DNA from: Prevotella sp.
Lineage (GTDB): Bacteria; Bacteroidota; Bacteroidia; Bacteroidales; Bacteroidaceae
DNA length: 64,000 nucleotides
Assembly (NCBI GenBank): GCA_017417465.1
Contig: JAFPZD010000107.1
Coordinates: 1 to 64,000 of the forward strand
Reading direction: 5' to 3'
The notes under the pieces are model-generated. The model made no database searches. It was not told the DNA's origin and worked only from the letters and a program-made list of their open reading frames with translations. Positions 44,982-54,682 of the stretch are shown one piece after another (within the stretch, counting starts at the first letter, position 1; every line of letters begins with the position of its first letter). The position numbers were made by a program, and so were the translations under genes.

Positions 44982-46295
44982 ATGGGAAATTTAGTAGCCA
45001 TCGTGGGCCGTCCCAACGTGGGGAAGTCCACCTTATTTAACAGACTGACGAAGTCGCGGCAAGCGATTGTGAGCGACGAGGCAGGCACAACACGCGACCG
45101 CCAGTACGGCAAGTGCGAGTGGTGCGGACGGGAGTTCTCGGTCGTCGACACAGGCGGCTGGGTGGTTAACTCAGACGACATCTTCGAGGAGGAGATACGC
45201 AAACAGGTGGTCATCGCCACCGAGGAGGCCGACCTGGTGCTCTTCGTCTGTGACATCAAGAACGGCGTCACCGACTGGGACCAGGACGTGGCGCAGATCC
45301 TCCGTCGGGCAAAGTTGCCGACGCTGCTCGTGGCTAACAAGGCTGACGACGGTAAGGACCTCTACGGCCAGTACGACTTCTACAAGCTGGGCCTGGGCGA
45401 CCCCTACTGCATCAGTGCCGCCACGGGCAGTGGCACTGGCGACCTGCTCGACAAGGTCGTGGAGATGCTGCCCGAGAAGAAAGAGGACGACCTCGAAGAA
45501 GGCATCCCCCGCTTTGCCGTCGTGGGCCGTCCAAACGTCGGCAAGTCGAGCCTTATCAACGCCTTCATCGGCGAGGAGCGTCACATCGTCACCGACATTG
45601 CCGGCACGACGCGCGACAGCATCTACACCCGCTACGACAAGTTCGGCTTCGACTTCTACCTGGTCGACACCGCTGGCATCCGCCGTAAGAACAAGGTGAC
45701 TGAGGACCTGGAGTTCTACTCCGTGATGCGCTCCATCCGAGCCATCGAGAACTCGGACGTCTGCATCCTCATGATCGATGCCACACGCGGCATCGAGGCA
45801 CAGGACATGAACATCTTCCAGCTCATCCAGAAGAACGACAAGAGCCTTGTCGTCGTCGTCAACAAGTGGGACCTTGTCGAGGACAAGACACAAAAGGTCA
45901 TCGACACCTTCGAGGGCGCCATCCGCGAGCGCATGGCACCATTCCGCGACTTCCCCATCATCTTTGCCTCGGCCATGACCAAGCAGCGCATCTTCCGCGT
46001 TCTGGAGACGGCCAAGCAGGTCTACTTGAACCGTAAGGTGAAGATTGGCACGTCGAAGCTCAACGAGGTACTGCTGCCACTCATCGAGGCCACACCGCCC
46101 CCATCTATCAAGGGCAAGTACATCAAGATCAAGTACATTTCGCAGGTGCCCGACACGCAGATTCCAACGTTCATCTTCTACGCAAACCTGCCGCAGTACG
46201 TGAAGGAGCCCTACAAACGCTTCCTCGAGAACAAGATCCGTGAGAACTGGACGCTGACGGGCACACCCATCAACGTGTTTGTCAGACAGAAGTAG
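44982..46295 (+). CDS. der: GTPase Der (EngA), double G domain
   Basis: 437 residues. Two consecutive G domains: [14 protein letters not shown] and NKAD in the first, [19 protein letters not shown] and NKWD in the second, then a KH-like C-terminal domain. Der is an essential 50S assembly factor. The ATG at 44982 follows the promoter; the 14-codon longer frame would begin inside it. Next to era, it forms a pair of ribosome-assembly GTPases with separate promoters. Confidence 0.95.
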   Translation: MGNLVAIVGRPNVGKSTLFNRLTKSRQAIVSDEAGTTRDRQYGKCEWCGREFSVVDTGGWVVNSDDIFEEEIRKQVVIATEEADLVLFVCDIKNGVTDWDQDVAQILRRAKLPTLLVANKADDGKDLYGQYDFYKLGLGDPYCISAATGSGTGDLLDKVVEMLPEKKEDDLEEGIPRFAVVGRPNVGKSSLINAFIGEERHIVTDIAGTTRDSIYTRYDKFGFDFYLVDTAGIRRKNKVTEDLEFYSVMRSIRAIENSDVCILMIDATRGIEAQDMNIFQLIQKNDKSLVVVVNKWDLVEDKTQKVIDTFEGAIRERMAPFRDFPIIFASAMTKQRIFRVLETAKQVYLNRKVKIGTSKLNEVLLPLIEATPPPSIKGKYIKIKYISQVPDTQIPTFIFYANLPQYVKEPYKRFLENKIRENWTLTGTPINVFVRQK

Positions 46296-46309
46296 GAGAA
46301 AAAACAAAC

Positions 46310-46402
46310 AACCCACCACCTACCCCTCCCAAAGGGAGAAACCCACCCCCAGACCCTCACAAGGGCAACCCACCCCCTACCCCTCCCCAAGGGAGGGGAG
46401 GT
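46310..46402. repeat. C-rich palindromic repeat cluster
   Basis: Three CCCACCACCTACCCCTCCC-like words, the last ending in the palindrome CCCCTCCCCAAGGGAGGGG. Same family as the in-frame insertions in era, the GH3 gene and chrA. Confidence 0.8.
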
Positions 46403-46435
46403 TATATAGAATTGTTCGCTGAGTTGAGACAGAAA

Positions 46436-46846
46436 ATGAGTAAGTCAATGGTCAAAAGGATTGCTGCGTTGTCGCTGATCCTTCTCGTCATTGCCTGTTC
46501 CCGCCAGACGCCGTTGGAAAAGGCGCAGGAGGGAGCACGCGTGGCGGCTGAAGTTTACTATGGGTTCCTGCTGCGAGGCGACTACGATCGTTTCTTGGCC
46601 GGCCGTGCTGGCATGGATGGCATCCCCGACTCTTTCCGTGAGCAGCTCATCGCCACGTATAAACAGTACGCTTCGCAGCAGAAGAAGTTCCGTGGCGGCA
46701 TAGTGAGCATCCAGGCATCACGTGCCGTCCCTGACTCCACACTAAACCTCATGCAGGTGTTTCTCCTTATTAACTACCACGATGCCTCTTCCGAAGAGAT
46801 CGTCGTGCCGATGGTCTTGGAGGGCGACCAGTGGATGATGAGGTAG
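46436..46846 (+). CDS. small predicted lipoprotein
   Basis: 136 residues: MSKSMVKRIAALSLILLVIAC gives a lipoprotein signal (Cys about 21), then a single small domain with EVYYGFLLRGDYDRFLAGRA, resembling the NTF2-like fold of DUF3887/DUF4878 lipoproteins. Function unknown. An alternative start is 46448. No promoter box was found; it may be read through from der across the C-rich repeats. Confidence 0.65.
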   Translation: MSKSMVKRIAALSLILLVIACSRQTPLEKAQEGARVAAEVYYGFLLRGDYDRFLAGRAGMDGIPDSFREQLIATYKQYASQQKKFRGGIVSIQASRAVPDSTLNLMQVFLLINYHDASSEEIVVPMVLEGDQWMMR

Positions 46847-46849
46847 GCA

Positions 46850-46903
46850 CTTCTAACTACCTCTAACTACTTCTAACTACCTCTAACTACTTCTAACTAC
46901 TTC
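46850..46903. repeat. TTCTAACTAC decameric array
   Basis: Five 10-base units (46851-46900) between convergent genes; it runs into the last codons of the ABC ATPase gene. A shorter relative is at 7703-7742. Confidence 0.85.
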
Positions 46904-47667
46904 TCCTTCACTCCCCTCACTGCCGATCGCATTTCCTTCAGCAGGTCGCTGGCGAAGATGAAGTCAGTCAGCCTGCTGTTCGTGCTTCCCATGATGTCGG
47001 CGGAGACGCCCTGCCACTCTTTCTGCCCTTCGTAGATGAAGACGATATTCTCGCCAATGCCCATCACCGAGTTCATGTCGTGGGTGTTGATGATGGTCGT
47101 GGTGTTAAACTCGTGGGTGATGCCATGCAGCAGCTCGTCGATGACGAGCGAGGTCTTCGGGTCGAGGCCAGAGTTAGGCTCGTCGCAGAACAGATACTTA
47201 GGGTTCAGGGCGATGGCACGGGCGATGGCCACGCGCTTCTGCATGCCACCACTGATCTCGCCAGGAAACTTCTGCTCAGCATCCACAAGGTTCACGCGGG
47301 CAAGGCAGTCCATGGCACGTCGCTGCCGCTCGCGCAGGGTCATACTCGAGAACATGTCAAGTGGGAACATGACATTCTCCAGGACGGTGAGCGAATCGAA
47401 GAGGGCAGCACTTTGGAAGATCATGCCCATCTCGCGGCGCATGTGTATCTTCTCCCTTTTCGTCATCCTCACGAAGTCACGCCCATCGTAGAGCACCTGG
47501 CCGCTGGTGGGCTCCAGCAGTCCTACGAGGTTCTTCATCAGCACAGTTTTACCGCTACCGCTCTGGCCGATAATCAGGTTGGTCTTGCCGTCTTCAAAGA
47601 CGGTTGAGATGTCTTTCAGGACTTCCTTGTCCTCGAACGACTTATACAAGTGTTTTACTTCAATCAT
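46897..47667 (-). CDS. ABC transporter ATPase, MlaF-like
   Basis: 256 residues. Walker A IGQSGSGKTVLMK, signature ISGGMQKRVAIARA, Walker B YLFCDEPNSGLDP and switch His in INTHDMNSV. The LDP-containing Walker B and the partner permease place it in the MlaF group, which powers phospholipid traffic between inner and outer membranes. It starts 11 bases after the permease gene. No MlaD substrate-binding gene is next to it. Confidence 0.88.
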   Translation of the reverse strand: MIEVKHLYKSFEDKEVLKDISTVFEDGKTNLIIGQSGSGKTVLMKNLVGLLEPTSGQVLYDGRDFVRMTKREKIHMRREMGMIFQSAALFDSLTVLENVMFPLDMFSSMTLRERQRRAMDCLARVNLVDAEQKFPGEISGGMQKRVAIARAIALNPKYLFCDEPNSGLDPKTSLVIDELLHGITHEFNTTTIINTHDMNSVMGIGENIVFIYEGQKEWQGVSADIMGSTNSRLTDFIFASDLLKEMRSAVRGVKEK

Positions 47668-47678
47668 TTTTCAGTAGT

Positions 47679-48425
47679 TCAGGACAATAGTTGCGTGAGG
47701 AACACATCGCTAAACAGGATGAGCACGCTCGACGTCACAACGGCATCGGTCGAGGCCTTGCCCACATTGACGCTGCCGCCCTCGACAGTGTAACCGCAGT
47801 AGGCAGGGACCGAGCTGATGATGAAAGCGAAGAACTGGCTCTTGATGATCGACATCCAGAGGAACCAAGGCACAAAGTTATGCTGCAGGCCTGCTGTGAG
47901 GTCGTCAGGCGGCATGATGTGGCCAAGGTAAGCGGTACCGTAGGCACCAGCAATGCCCATGGCCGACGAGAAGATGACAAGCACGGGCATCAGTGTGAGC
48001 ATGCCGAGGATCTTGGGCAGGATGAGGTAGCAGGCCGAGTTCACGCCCATGATGTCAAGAGCGTCGATCTGCTGGGTCACGCGCATCGTACCCAACTCCG
48101 AGGCAATGTTCGACCCCACCTTTCCGGCCAGGATCAAGCACATGATGCTGCTCGAGAACTCCAGCAGCATAATCTCACGGGTGGTGTAGCCCGCCACCCA
48201 GCGAGGCATCCACGGCGACTCGATGTTCATCTTCATCTGGATGCAGATGACGGCGCCGATGAAAAACGAGATGAGCAGCACGATGCCGATGGAGTTGATG
48301 CCGAGCTGCGCCATCTCCTTGACGTACTGTTTCCAGAACATACGGAAGCGCTCGGGCACCGAGAACGTGCGCCCCATAAGGATGAGATATCGGCCGAAAA
48401 CGGTCAGCCAGCGGTGTATTAGCAT
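47679..48425 (-). CDS. ABC transporter permease, MlaE-like
   Basis: 248 residues with about five membrane helices of the MlaE type: SFFIGAVICIQMK, LEFSSSIMCLILAGKVGSNIASELGTMRVTQQIDALDIMG (the conserved coupling region) and VPAYCGYTVEGGSVNVGKAST. Partner of the MlaF-like ATPase downstream. Transcribed from a promoter that is back to back with that of lptB. Confidence 0.88.
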   Translation of the reverse strand: MLIHRWLTVFGRYLILMGRTFSVPERFRMFWKQYVKEMAQLGINSIGIVLLISFFIGAVICIQMKMNIESPWMPRWVAGYTTREIMLLEFSSSIMCLILAGKVGSNIASELGTMRVTQQIDALDIMGVNSACYLILPKILGMLTLMPVLVIFSSAMGIAGAYGTAYLGHIMPPDDLTAGLQHNFVPWFLWMSIIKSQFFAFIISSVPAYCGYTVEGGSVNVGKASTDAVVTSSVLILFSDVFLTQLLS

Positions 48426-48438
48426 TGTCTTAACATGA

Positions 48439-48493
48439 TTTTGCGTGCAAAGTTACGATTTTTTTTCAAAATGTTGTAACTTTGCACGCAAAA
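48439..48493. promoter_or_regulatory. overlapping divergent promoters of mlaE and lptB
   Basis: An 18-bp perfect inverted repeat, TTTTGCGTGCAAAGTTAC (48439-48456) and its complement at 48476-48493. Each arm contains a TAACTTTG -7 box (48448-48455 minus, 48477-48484 plus). They are 21 bases apart, so each -7 box sits where the other promoter needs its -33 site. Confidence 0.75.
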
Positions 48494-48502
48494 ATGTGCA
48501 TT

Positions 48503-49327
48503 ATGGCAGAAGAATCCATTGTATTGAGGAGCGAAGGGCTTGTGAAACGTTATGGCAAGCGCACCGTAGTCAACGATGTCACGTTCAACGTGCGCCAGGG
48601 CGAGATCGTCGGACTGTTAGGGCCCAACGGTGCTGGCAAAACCACCTCTTTCTATATGACCACAGGCCTGGTGCTGCCCAACGGAGGCCACATCTACTTA
48701 GGCGACCAGGAGGTCACCGACTTCCCTGTCTACAAGCGTGCACGGGCCGGCATCGGCTATCTGGCGCAGGAAGCCAGCGTCTTCCGTAAGATGTCGGTCG
48801 AGGACAACATCCTCAGTGTCCTCGAGATGACGGGCAAGCCGCGTAACTACCAACTCGAGAAGCTCGAGAGCCTCATCAAGGAGTTCCGTCTGGAGAAAGT
48901 CCGTAAGAACCTTGGCGACCGCCTCTCGGGTGGTGAGCGCCGCCGCTGCGAGATAGCGCGCTGCCTCGCCATCGAGCCGAAGTTCATCATGCTCGACGAG
49001 CCGTTTGCTGGCGTCGACCCAATTGCTGTGGAGGACATTCAGCAGATCGTCTGGAAGCTGAAGGACCGCAACATCGGCATCCTTATCACCGACCATAATG
49101 TGCAGGAGACCCTTTGCATCACCGACCGCGCCTACCTGCTCTTCGAGGGCCGCATCCTGTTCCACGGCACGCCAGAGGAGCTCGCAGCCAACAAGATAGT
49201 ACGTGAGAAGTACCTCTCGACATCCTTCGTGCTACGCAAGAAAGACTTCCAGCTGATGGAGGAGGAGCGGAAACAGCAGGAAGCAGCGGCCGCCGAAGCC
49301 GCTGCATCCGTGGAAGAGATCGCCTGA
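48503..49327 (+). CDS. lptB: LPS export ABC ATPase
   Basis: 274 residues. Walker [18 protein letters not shown]-loop [17 protein letters not shown], signature [14 protein letters not shown], Walker [14 protein letters not shown], switch HNVQETL. These match LptB, which drives lipopolysaccharide from the inner membrane to the surface. A C-terminal tail of about 20 residues ([20 protein letters not shown]) is extra. The start is uncertain: 48503, 48494 or 48482 are in frame, but the -7 box at 48477-48484 makes 48503 or 48494 likely, with almost no leader. Confidence 0.92.
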   Translation: MAEESIVLRSEGLVKRYGKRTVVNDVTFNVRQGEIVGLLGPNGAGKTTSFYMTTGLVLPNGGHIYLGDQEVTDFPVYKRARAGIGYLAQEASVFRKMSVEDNILSVLEMTGKPRNYQLEKLESLIKEFRLEKVRKNLGDRLSGGERRRCEIARCLAIEPKFIMLDEPFAGVDPIAVEDIQQIVWKLKDRNIGILITDHNVQETLCITDRAYLLFEGRILFHGTPEELAANKIVREKYLSTSFVLRKKDFQLMEEERKQQEAAAAEAAASVEEIA

Positions 49328-49445
49328 CACGAAGCTTCTGTCGGCCTTAGCGACCATCAGGCCGCTACGAGAACTCTCCATGAGAGTGCCGCGTAAAAGG
49401 GTTGCAAGCCCCCCATTTTTGATATGGATGGCGGCAGTAAAAGTT

Positions 49446-49529
49446 AAAACTGCGCCAACGTTTGATAAAACTGCGCCTTTGTTTGATAAAACTGCGTCAG
49501 TGTTTGATAAAACTGCGCCTTTGTTTGCT
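49446..49529. repeat. 21-bp tandem array, four units
   Basis: Units start at 49446, 49467, 49488 and 49509, with AAAACTGCG then a variable triplet pair and TTTGAT. Located in the 700-base gap between lptB and the DUF4359 gene; the rest of 49328-49445 shows nothing recognisable. Confidence 0.92.
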
Positions 49530-49604
49530 GTTTTTATGACTCAGCGAGTATAGTCCGCTGACAGCCTGCGCTGCCATCCCCTGTAACAGCATTTGAATCC
49601 AGCC

Positions 49605-49839
49605 AAAAAAAAGTACTCCGACCCTCACGAGCCGGAGCACCAAAAGCCTATGTTTAACTAAAAATCCTTTTCTCTAAAAGAAATTTTCAGCCCTAAGGCT
49701 AAAAATTTGAAAGTTTAAAAGGGAGCTTCACAGCGACCTCCTGTTATCCCACAGTTGAAAACTTTCTTTTACCAATAACTAAAAACCTAAAACTATAAAT
49801 ATTACTACTAACCTAAAACAATCTATCTTTTGTCTTTTG
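49605..49839 (-). ncRNA. candidate structured small RNA
   Basis: On the minus strand a promoter (49846-49877) is followed by about 235 bases without a good ORF, ending in a hairpin (49613-49640, GTGCTCCG pairing with CGGAGTAC) and eight T. Internal helices can be drawn: GAAAGTTT with AAACTTTC enclosing GGGA/TCCC and ACAG/CTGT, then AAATTTTTAGCC with GGGCTGAAAATTT, then a CTTTT/AAAAG hairpin. Such size and layout fit a stand-alone regulatory RNA such as a 6S-like RNA (Bacteroidales-1 group), but the identity is not shown. Confidence 0.6.
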
Positions 49840-49845
49840 ACGCTG

Positions 49846-49877
49846 CAAAGGTACGACGATTTTTTCATTCCCGCAAG
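49846..49877 (-). promoter_or_regulatory. promoter of the candidate small RNA
   Basis: On the minus strand: CTTG (49874-49877), a 20-base spacer, TACCTTTG (49846-49853). There is no annotated gene for it to drive within 1.4 kb on that strand. Confidence 0.7.
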
Positions 49878-49991
49878 ACTTTGATGGCTTTTTAAGCCGA
49901 AAAATGGGGTTTCCTTGACGTAAATCAACCGTTTGTGTTCGCAAACAGCGATTATTTTGCATTTTTGTGCTCGTAATTCAGTAATTCTTTG

Positions 49992-49999
49992 TACCTTTG
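49992..49999 (+). promoter_or_regulatory. -7 box of the DUF4359 gene
   Basis: TACCTTTG, 30 bases before the ATG at 50030; the nearest TTTG is 24 bases upstream, a long spacer. Confidence 0.6.
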
Positions 50000-50029
50000 T
50001 CGGCTGTAATCCAAACCCCAAGAAATGCA

Positions 50030-50584
50030 ATGAAAAAGTTACTCGTTATTGTAGCCATTCTGCTCGTTGCCGTGCTGATGGTGATGACACGTCCAGAGAA
50101 AGATGCCCACAAGGAGGCGATGATGAAGGCCGTGAAGGAATTTGTAGACGAAGAGGCCGATGAGCGCGGCTTCGGCGACAATGTGCTGACCAGTCTTGGC
50201 AAGAACATTGTGAACAAGACCGTCGAGACAGCCCTCAACGCCAAACTGAAGATGGACGACTACTACCTCTTTAATACCACGCACGTGCGCCTGAAAGGCA
50301 AGGACCAGCTGCTGTCGGTAGGCCTGCTGGGCCAGGTCATCACCTTCGACAAGAAGATGCTGCGCGAGAAGCTGGAGGAGGCTATGCAGAGCAAGGAGGA
50401 GGCCGCCAACGAGAAGGAGGCCGCCAAGCAGAGCGCCAAGGAGCTGAAGCAGCTTGAGAAAGAGCAGAAGAAACGCGAGAAGGAGCTGGAGAAGGAGCGT
50501 AAGCGCCAGGAGAAAGAGGCCCGCAAGGAGCAGAAGCGCTTAGAGAAAGAGGCCAAGAAGAGAGCCAAGGAATCGAAGGACTAA
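50030..50584 (+). CDS. DUF4359-like membrane protein with charged coiled-coil tail
   Basis: 184 residues: one N-terminal membrane helix (MKKLLVIVAILLVAVLMVMT), a DUF4359-like domain (about 25-105, EAMMKAVKEFVDEEADERGF and DDYYLFNTTHVRLKGKD), then a Lys/Glu-rich helix (about 115-184, KREKELEKERKRQEKEARKE) likely forming a long single alpha-helix or coiled coil. Role unknown. The ATG at 50030 is after the promoter. A glycosyltransferase gene starts 12 bases downstream, so these are co-transcribed. Confidence 0.75.
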   Translation: MKKLLVIVAILLVAVLMVMTRPEKDAHKEAMMKAVKEFVDEEADERGFGDNVLTSLGKNIVNKTVETALNAKLKMDDYYLFNTTHVRLKGKDQLLSVGLLGQVITFDKKMLREKLEEAMQSKEEAANEKEAAKQSAKELKQLEKEQKKREKELEKERKRQEKEARKEQKRLEKEAKKRAKESKD

Positions 50585-50596
50585 AAAGCCAACGCC

Positions 50597-51904
50597 ATGA
50601 AAGTGCTCATCGTCAACACCAGCGAGACCACCGGCGGAGCTGCCGTTGCTGCCCGCCGCCTTACCAGTGCCCTCAACAACAATGGCGTGAAGGCCAAGAT
50701 GCTGGTGCGCGACAAGGCGAGCCACGGCGCTGACGACGGCCACCCGCAGACGTTCAACCCCACCACCGTCGAGTGCGGCAACAGGCTGACGGGCCTCTGG
50801 CACTTCCTGTGGGAGCGCATCGTCATCTACCTGCACATGCACCTGAAGTATGCCCGCGTCTTCCAGGTAGACATTGCCAACAGCGGCTTCGACATCACCC
50901 GACTGCCAGAATTCAAGGAGGCCGACGTCGTACACCTGCACTGGGTGAACCAGGGTATGCTCTCGCTGAAAGGCATCAAGAAGATACTGAAATCGGGAAA
51001 GCCCGTCGTCTGGACCATGCACGACCAGTGGCCCTCGACCGCCATCTGCCACTATGCCCGCAACTGCCGCCGCTACACGAACCACTGCGGACGCTGCCCA
51101 CTGCTGCCTGGCAACGGGAGCGACAACGACCTGTCGGCACGCGTATGGCGCCAGAAGCAACAGTTGCTGCAGACAGGCAGCATCACCTTCGTGACGTGCA
51201 GCCGCTGGCTCGAGGGCGAGGCCAAGCGTAGCGCCCTGCTGCGCAACCAGACGGTCACCAGCATCCCTAATGCCATCGACACACGCACCTTCTGTCCACA
51301 CGACCGCATGGAGGCCCGCCGCTCGTTAGGACTGCCCGTGGAGGGGCACGTCATCCTGTTCGTGTCGCAGCGCGTCACCGACGAGCGCAAGGGCATCAGC
51401 TACTTCATCGAGGCCCTGCGCCACTTTGCTGAGCAGCAGCCACAGACGGCCAGCCAGACCACCGTGGCCATCCTTGGCGGCCATGCCGACGAGATTGTAG
51501 ACCTGCTGCCACTGCCCGCCCATCAGTTAGGCTACGTCAGCGACGAGCAAACCATTGTCAACGTCTACAGCGCTGCCGACGTCTACGTCACACCGTCGCT
51601 CGAGGACAACCTGCCCAACACCATCATGGAGGCCATGGCCTGCGGCGTGCCCTGCGTGGGCTTCCGCGTTGGCGGCATTCCTGAGATGATCGACCACCAG
51701 CGCAACGGCTTCCTGGCCGATCCGCGCGACAGCGAGACGCTGGCCAAGGGCATCGGATGGGTGCTCGGCGAGGCCGACCGCGAGGAGCTGCGGCGTGACG
51801 CCCTGCGCAAGGTGGCTCACAACTATTCGCAGACGAGTGTCAGCATGCACTACATAGAAGTCTACCAACAGGCCATCGCCGAGCAGCAATTCAACATCAG
51901 ATGA
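50597..51904 (+). CDS. glycosyltransferase, GT4 family
   Basis: 435 residues with the GT-B fold: N-terminal acceptor domain (VLIVNTSETTGGAAVAARRL), a Cys-rich region (HYARNCRRYTNHCGRCPLL, about residues 152-171) that may bind zinc, and the C-terminal nucleotide-sugar domain with PSLEDNLPNTIMEAMACG (EX7E motif) and VGGIPEMI. It transfers a sugar to a surface glycan or lipid carrier; donor and acceptor are unknown. It overlaps the next glycosyltransferase by four bases. Confidence 0.9.
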   Translation: MKVLIVNTSETTGGAAVAARRLTSALNNNGVKAKMLVRDKASHGADDGHPQTFNPTTVECGNRLTGLWHFLWERIVIYLHMHLKYARVFQVDIANSGFDITRLPEFKEADVVHLHWVNQGMLSLKGIKKILKSGKPVVWTMHDQWPSTAICHYARNCRRYTNHCGRCPLLPGNGSDNDLSARVWRQKQQLLQTGSITFVTCSRWLEGEAKRSALLRNQTVTSIPNAIDTRTFCPHDRMEARRSLGLPVEGHVILFVSQRVTDERKGISYFIEALRHFAEQQPQTASQTTVAILGGHADEIVDLLPLPAHQLGYVSDEQTIVNVYSAADVYVTPSLEDNLPNTIMEAMACGVPCVGFRVGGIPEMIDHQRNGFLADPRDSETLAKGIGWVLGEADREELRRDALRKVAHNYSQTSVSMHYIEVYQQAIAEQQFNIR

Positions 51905-52719
51905 TACGATTCACGGTTATCACCATCACCTACAATGCCGAGGGCGTGCTGCAGCGCACACTCGACAGCGTGCTACACCAAACCTATCCTGACGTCGACC
52001 ACCTCATCATCGACGGGGCATCGACCGATGGCACACTGCCACTCGCCGAAGCCTACAAAGCGGCATCTGACGCCAACAACGCGCACAAGGTCATCATCGT
52101 CTCGGAGCCCGACGACGGCATCTACGACGCCATGAACAAGGGGCTTACGCAGGCCTCGGGCGACTACATCGTCTACATGAACGCTGGCGACTACTTCCCC
52201 AACGACGACACGCTGGAGCAGGTGGCACACCGCTGCCACCTGAACGAGCTGCCCTCGGCAGAGCTGCCAGGCGTGCTCTACGGGCGCACCGACATCGTCG
52301 ACAACGAGGGTCGCTATCTGCACCCACGCCGTCTGCAGCCCCCTGCGCGGCTGACATGGCGATCGTTCCGCCATGGCATGCTGGTCTGCCACCAAGCCTT
52401 CTATGCCCGCACCGACATTGCCAAGAACCTGCAGTACGACCTGCACTATCGCTACTCGGCCGATGTCGACTGGTGCATCCGCGTGATGCGTGAGACGGAG
52501 CGTATGGGCCTGCCCCTCTATAATATTAATAAGGTGGTGGCCAACTACACGGAGGAGGGTACCACCACGCGCCACCACCGCGACTCGCTCCGCGAGCGGT
52601 TTACCATCATGCGCCACCACTACGGCCTGCCTGTCACGCTGCTGATGCATGCATGGTTCGTGGTGCGCAACACCGCCCAAAAACTTCCATTTCGGCACAA
52701 AACGATTGACACCAGATAA
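51901..52719 (+). CDS. glycosyltransferase, GT2 family
   Basis: 272 residues, GT-A fold: TVITITYNAEGVLQRTLDSV, VSEPDDGIYDAMNKGL (UDP-sugar binding) and YMNAGDYF (DXD-like, here AGD). WcaA-type colanic/capsule enzymes share this layout. Start overlaps the stop of the GT4 gene (ATGA), so both are made together, probably acting one after the other on the same glycan. Confidence 0.9.
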   Translation: MIRFTVITITYNAEGVLQRTLDSVLHQTYPDVDHLIIDGASTDGTLPLAEAYKAASDANNAHKVIIVSEPDDGIYDAMNKGLTQASGDYIVYMNAGDYFPNDDTLEQVAHRCHLNELPSAELPGVLYGRTDIVDNEGRYLHPRRLQPPARLTWRSFRHGMLVCHQAFYARTDIAKNLQYDLHYRYSADVDWCIRVMRETERMGLPLYNINKVVANYTEEGTTTRHHRDSLRERFTIMRHHYGLPVTLLMHAWFVVRNTAQKLPFRHKTIDTR

Positions 52720-52753
52720 CAAACTGGCACTTTTTTGCATTTTTTTGAGACAT

Positions 52754-52787
52754 TTTGTTGGTATTTCAAAGAAAAATTGTATCTTTG
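52754..52787 (+). promoter_or_regulatory. promoter of the ilv operon
   Basis: TTTG (52754-52757), a 22-base spacer and TATCTTTG (52780-52787). The leader of about 50 nt contains a small hairpin (GCAGGG/CCCTGC, 52799-52824), without a run of branched-chain codons or a terminator, so classical attenuation is not supported. Confidence 0.7.
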
Positions 52788-52843
52788 CGGCCAAATTTGC
52801 AGGGACCTCCCTTCAGAGCCCTGCCTAACGCATTTTGACCACA

Positions 52844-54637
52844 ATGAAAAATACGCTACGTAGCAGCGCCTGCACCGATGGCAGGCGAATGGCAGGTGCC
52901 CGCGCGCTGTGGGTGGCCGCAGGCATGAAGCACGAGCAGTTCGGACGGCCCATCATCGCCGTCGTCAACTCGTTCACGCAGTTCGTGCCAGGCCATACCC
53001 ATCTGCATGAGATTGGCCAGATCGTCAAACAAGAGATAGAACGGATGGGCTGCTATGCCGCCGAATTCAACACCATCGCCATCGACGACGGCATCGCCAT
53101 GGGCCACGACGGCATGCTCTACTCGCTGCCTTCGCGTGACATCATTGCCGACTCGGTGGAGTACATGGTCAACGCCCACAAGGCCGACGCCATGATCTGC
53201 ATCTCGAACTGCGACAAGGTGACGCCTGGCATGCTGATGGCGGCCATGCGCCTGAACATCCCTGCCGTGTTCTGCTCAGGAGGACCCATGGAGGCGGGAC
53301 GCTGGCGTGGCGAGAATGCCGACCTCATCACCGCCATGGTGAAAGGCGCCGACCCTGCCGTCAGCGATGCCGACCTGGAGGAGATAGAGCGCTGCGCCTG
53401 TCCTGGCTGCGGCTCCTGCAGCGGCATGTTCACGGCCAACTCGATGAACTCGCTCACGGAGGCCATCGGACTCTCGCTGCCAGGCAACGGCACCATCCTG
53501 GCGACCCACACCAACCGCATCGAGCTGTTCAAGCAGGCCGCACGGCAGATCGTGAAGAATGCCATCGCCTACTACGAAGACGGCGACGAGAGCGTGCTGC
53601 CACGCAGCATCGCCACACGCCAGGCGTTCCTCAACGCCATGAGCCTCGACATCGCCATGGGTGGCTCGACCAATACGATACTGCATCTGCTGGCCATCGC
53701 ACAGGAGGCCGACGTCGACTTCACGATGAGCGACATCGACGCCCTGTCGCGCCGCGTGCCATGCCTCTGCAAACTCGCGCCTAACACGCAGAAGTACAGT
53801 GTGCAGGAGTGCAACCGTGCTGGTGGCATCCTGGGCATTCTGAACGAGCTCAGCAAGGGTGGACTCATCGACGGCTCAGCCAAGCGCGTGGACGGCATGA
53901 CGCTCAGCGAAGCCATCCAGCGATATGACGTCAACGGACTTGAAGACGAGACGGCCATCTACTACAGTGCGCCCGCTGGACGATTCTCAACGGAGATGGG
54001 GTCGCAGAACGAATACTACAAGGAGCTCGACCTGGACCGCGAGAACGGATGCATCCGCGACATCGCACATGCCTACACCAAGGACGGCGGACTGGCCGTG
54101 CTCTTCGGCAACATCGCGCAGGACGGCTGCGTGGTGAAGACGGCCGGCGTCGACGAGGCGCTGTGGCACTTCGAGGGACCCGCCGTCGTCTTCGACTCCC
54201 AGGAGGATGCCTGCGAGGGCATACTCGGTGGACGCGTGAAGAGCGGCGACTGCGTGGTCATCACCCACGAGGGACCGAAGGGCGGCCCAGGCATGCAGGA
54301 GATGCTCTACCCCACCTCTTATATTAAGAGCATGCACCTCGGTCGGGCGTGTGCCCTGATCACCGACGGCCGCTTCTCAGGCGGCACCAGCGGCCTCTCC
54401 ATCGGCCACATCTCGCCCGAGGCTGCCAATGGTGGCAACATCGGCAAGATCAAGGATGGCGACATCATCGTCATCGACATCCCGTCGCGCAGCATCAACG
54501 TGAAGCTCAGCGACGAGGAGCTCGCCACCCGCCCACAACAGCCGTTGCGCCGCAAGCGCACCGTGTCGAAAGCCTTGCGAGCCTATGCCCAAAGTGTGGC
54601 GAGTGCCGACAAGGGCGGCGTCAGGCTCATTGAATAA
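52844..54637 (+). CDS. ilvD: dihydroxy-acid dehydratase
   Basis: 597 residues. Iron-sulphur cysteines in [12 protein letters not shown] and [19 protein letters not shown], and the C-terminal active-site region [22 protein letters not shown]. It makes 2-oxoisovalerate and 2-oxo-3-methylvalerate. ATG at 52844 chosen; a TTG nine bases earlier is less likely. First gene of ilvD-ilvB-ilvN-ilvC. Confidence 0.95.
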   Translation: MKNTLRSSACTDGRRMAGARALWVAAGMKHEQFGRPIIAVVNSFTQFVPGHTHLHEIGQIVKQEIERMGCYAAEFNTIAIDDGIAMGHDGMLYSLPSRDIIADSVEYMVNAHKADAMICISNCDKVTPGMLMAAMRLNIPAVFCSGGPMEAGRWRGENADLITAMVKGADPAVSDADLEEIERCACPGCGSCSGMFTANSMNSLTEAIGLSLPGNGTILATHTNRIELFKQAARQIVKNAIAYYEDGDESVLPRSIATRQAFLNAMSLDIAMGGSTNTILHLLAIAQEADVDFTMSDIDALSRRVPCLCKLAPNTQKYSVQECNRAGGILGILNELSKGGLIDGSAKRVDGMTLSEAIQRYDVNGLEDETAIYYSAPAGRFSTEMGSQNEYYKELDLDRENGCIRDIAHAYTKDGGLAVLFGNIAQDGCVVKTAGVDEALWHFEGPAVVFDSQEDACEGILGGRVKSGDCVVITHEGPKGGPGMQEMLYPTSYIKSMHLGRACALITDGRFSGGTSGLSIGHISPEAANGGNIGKIKDGDIIVIDIPSRSINVKLSDEELATRPQQPLRRKRTVSKALRAYAQSVASADKGGVRLIE

Positions 54638-54682
54638 GTAGTGACAACAGACATATACAATAAGGTACCGTTTTTTTAAGGA

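Noticed and set aside
52799-52824. Attenuator in the ilvD leader
   Set aside because: There is a small hairpin but no leader peptide with Ile/Val/Leu codons, no alternative pairing and no T run.
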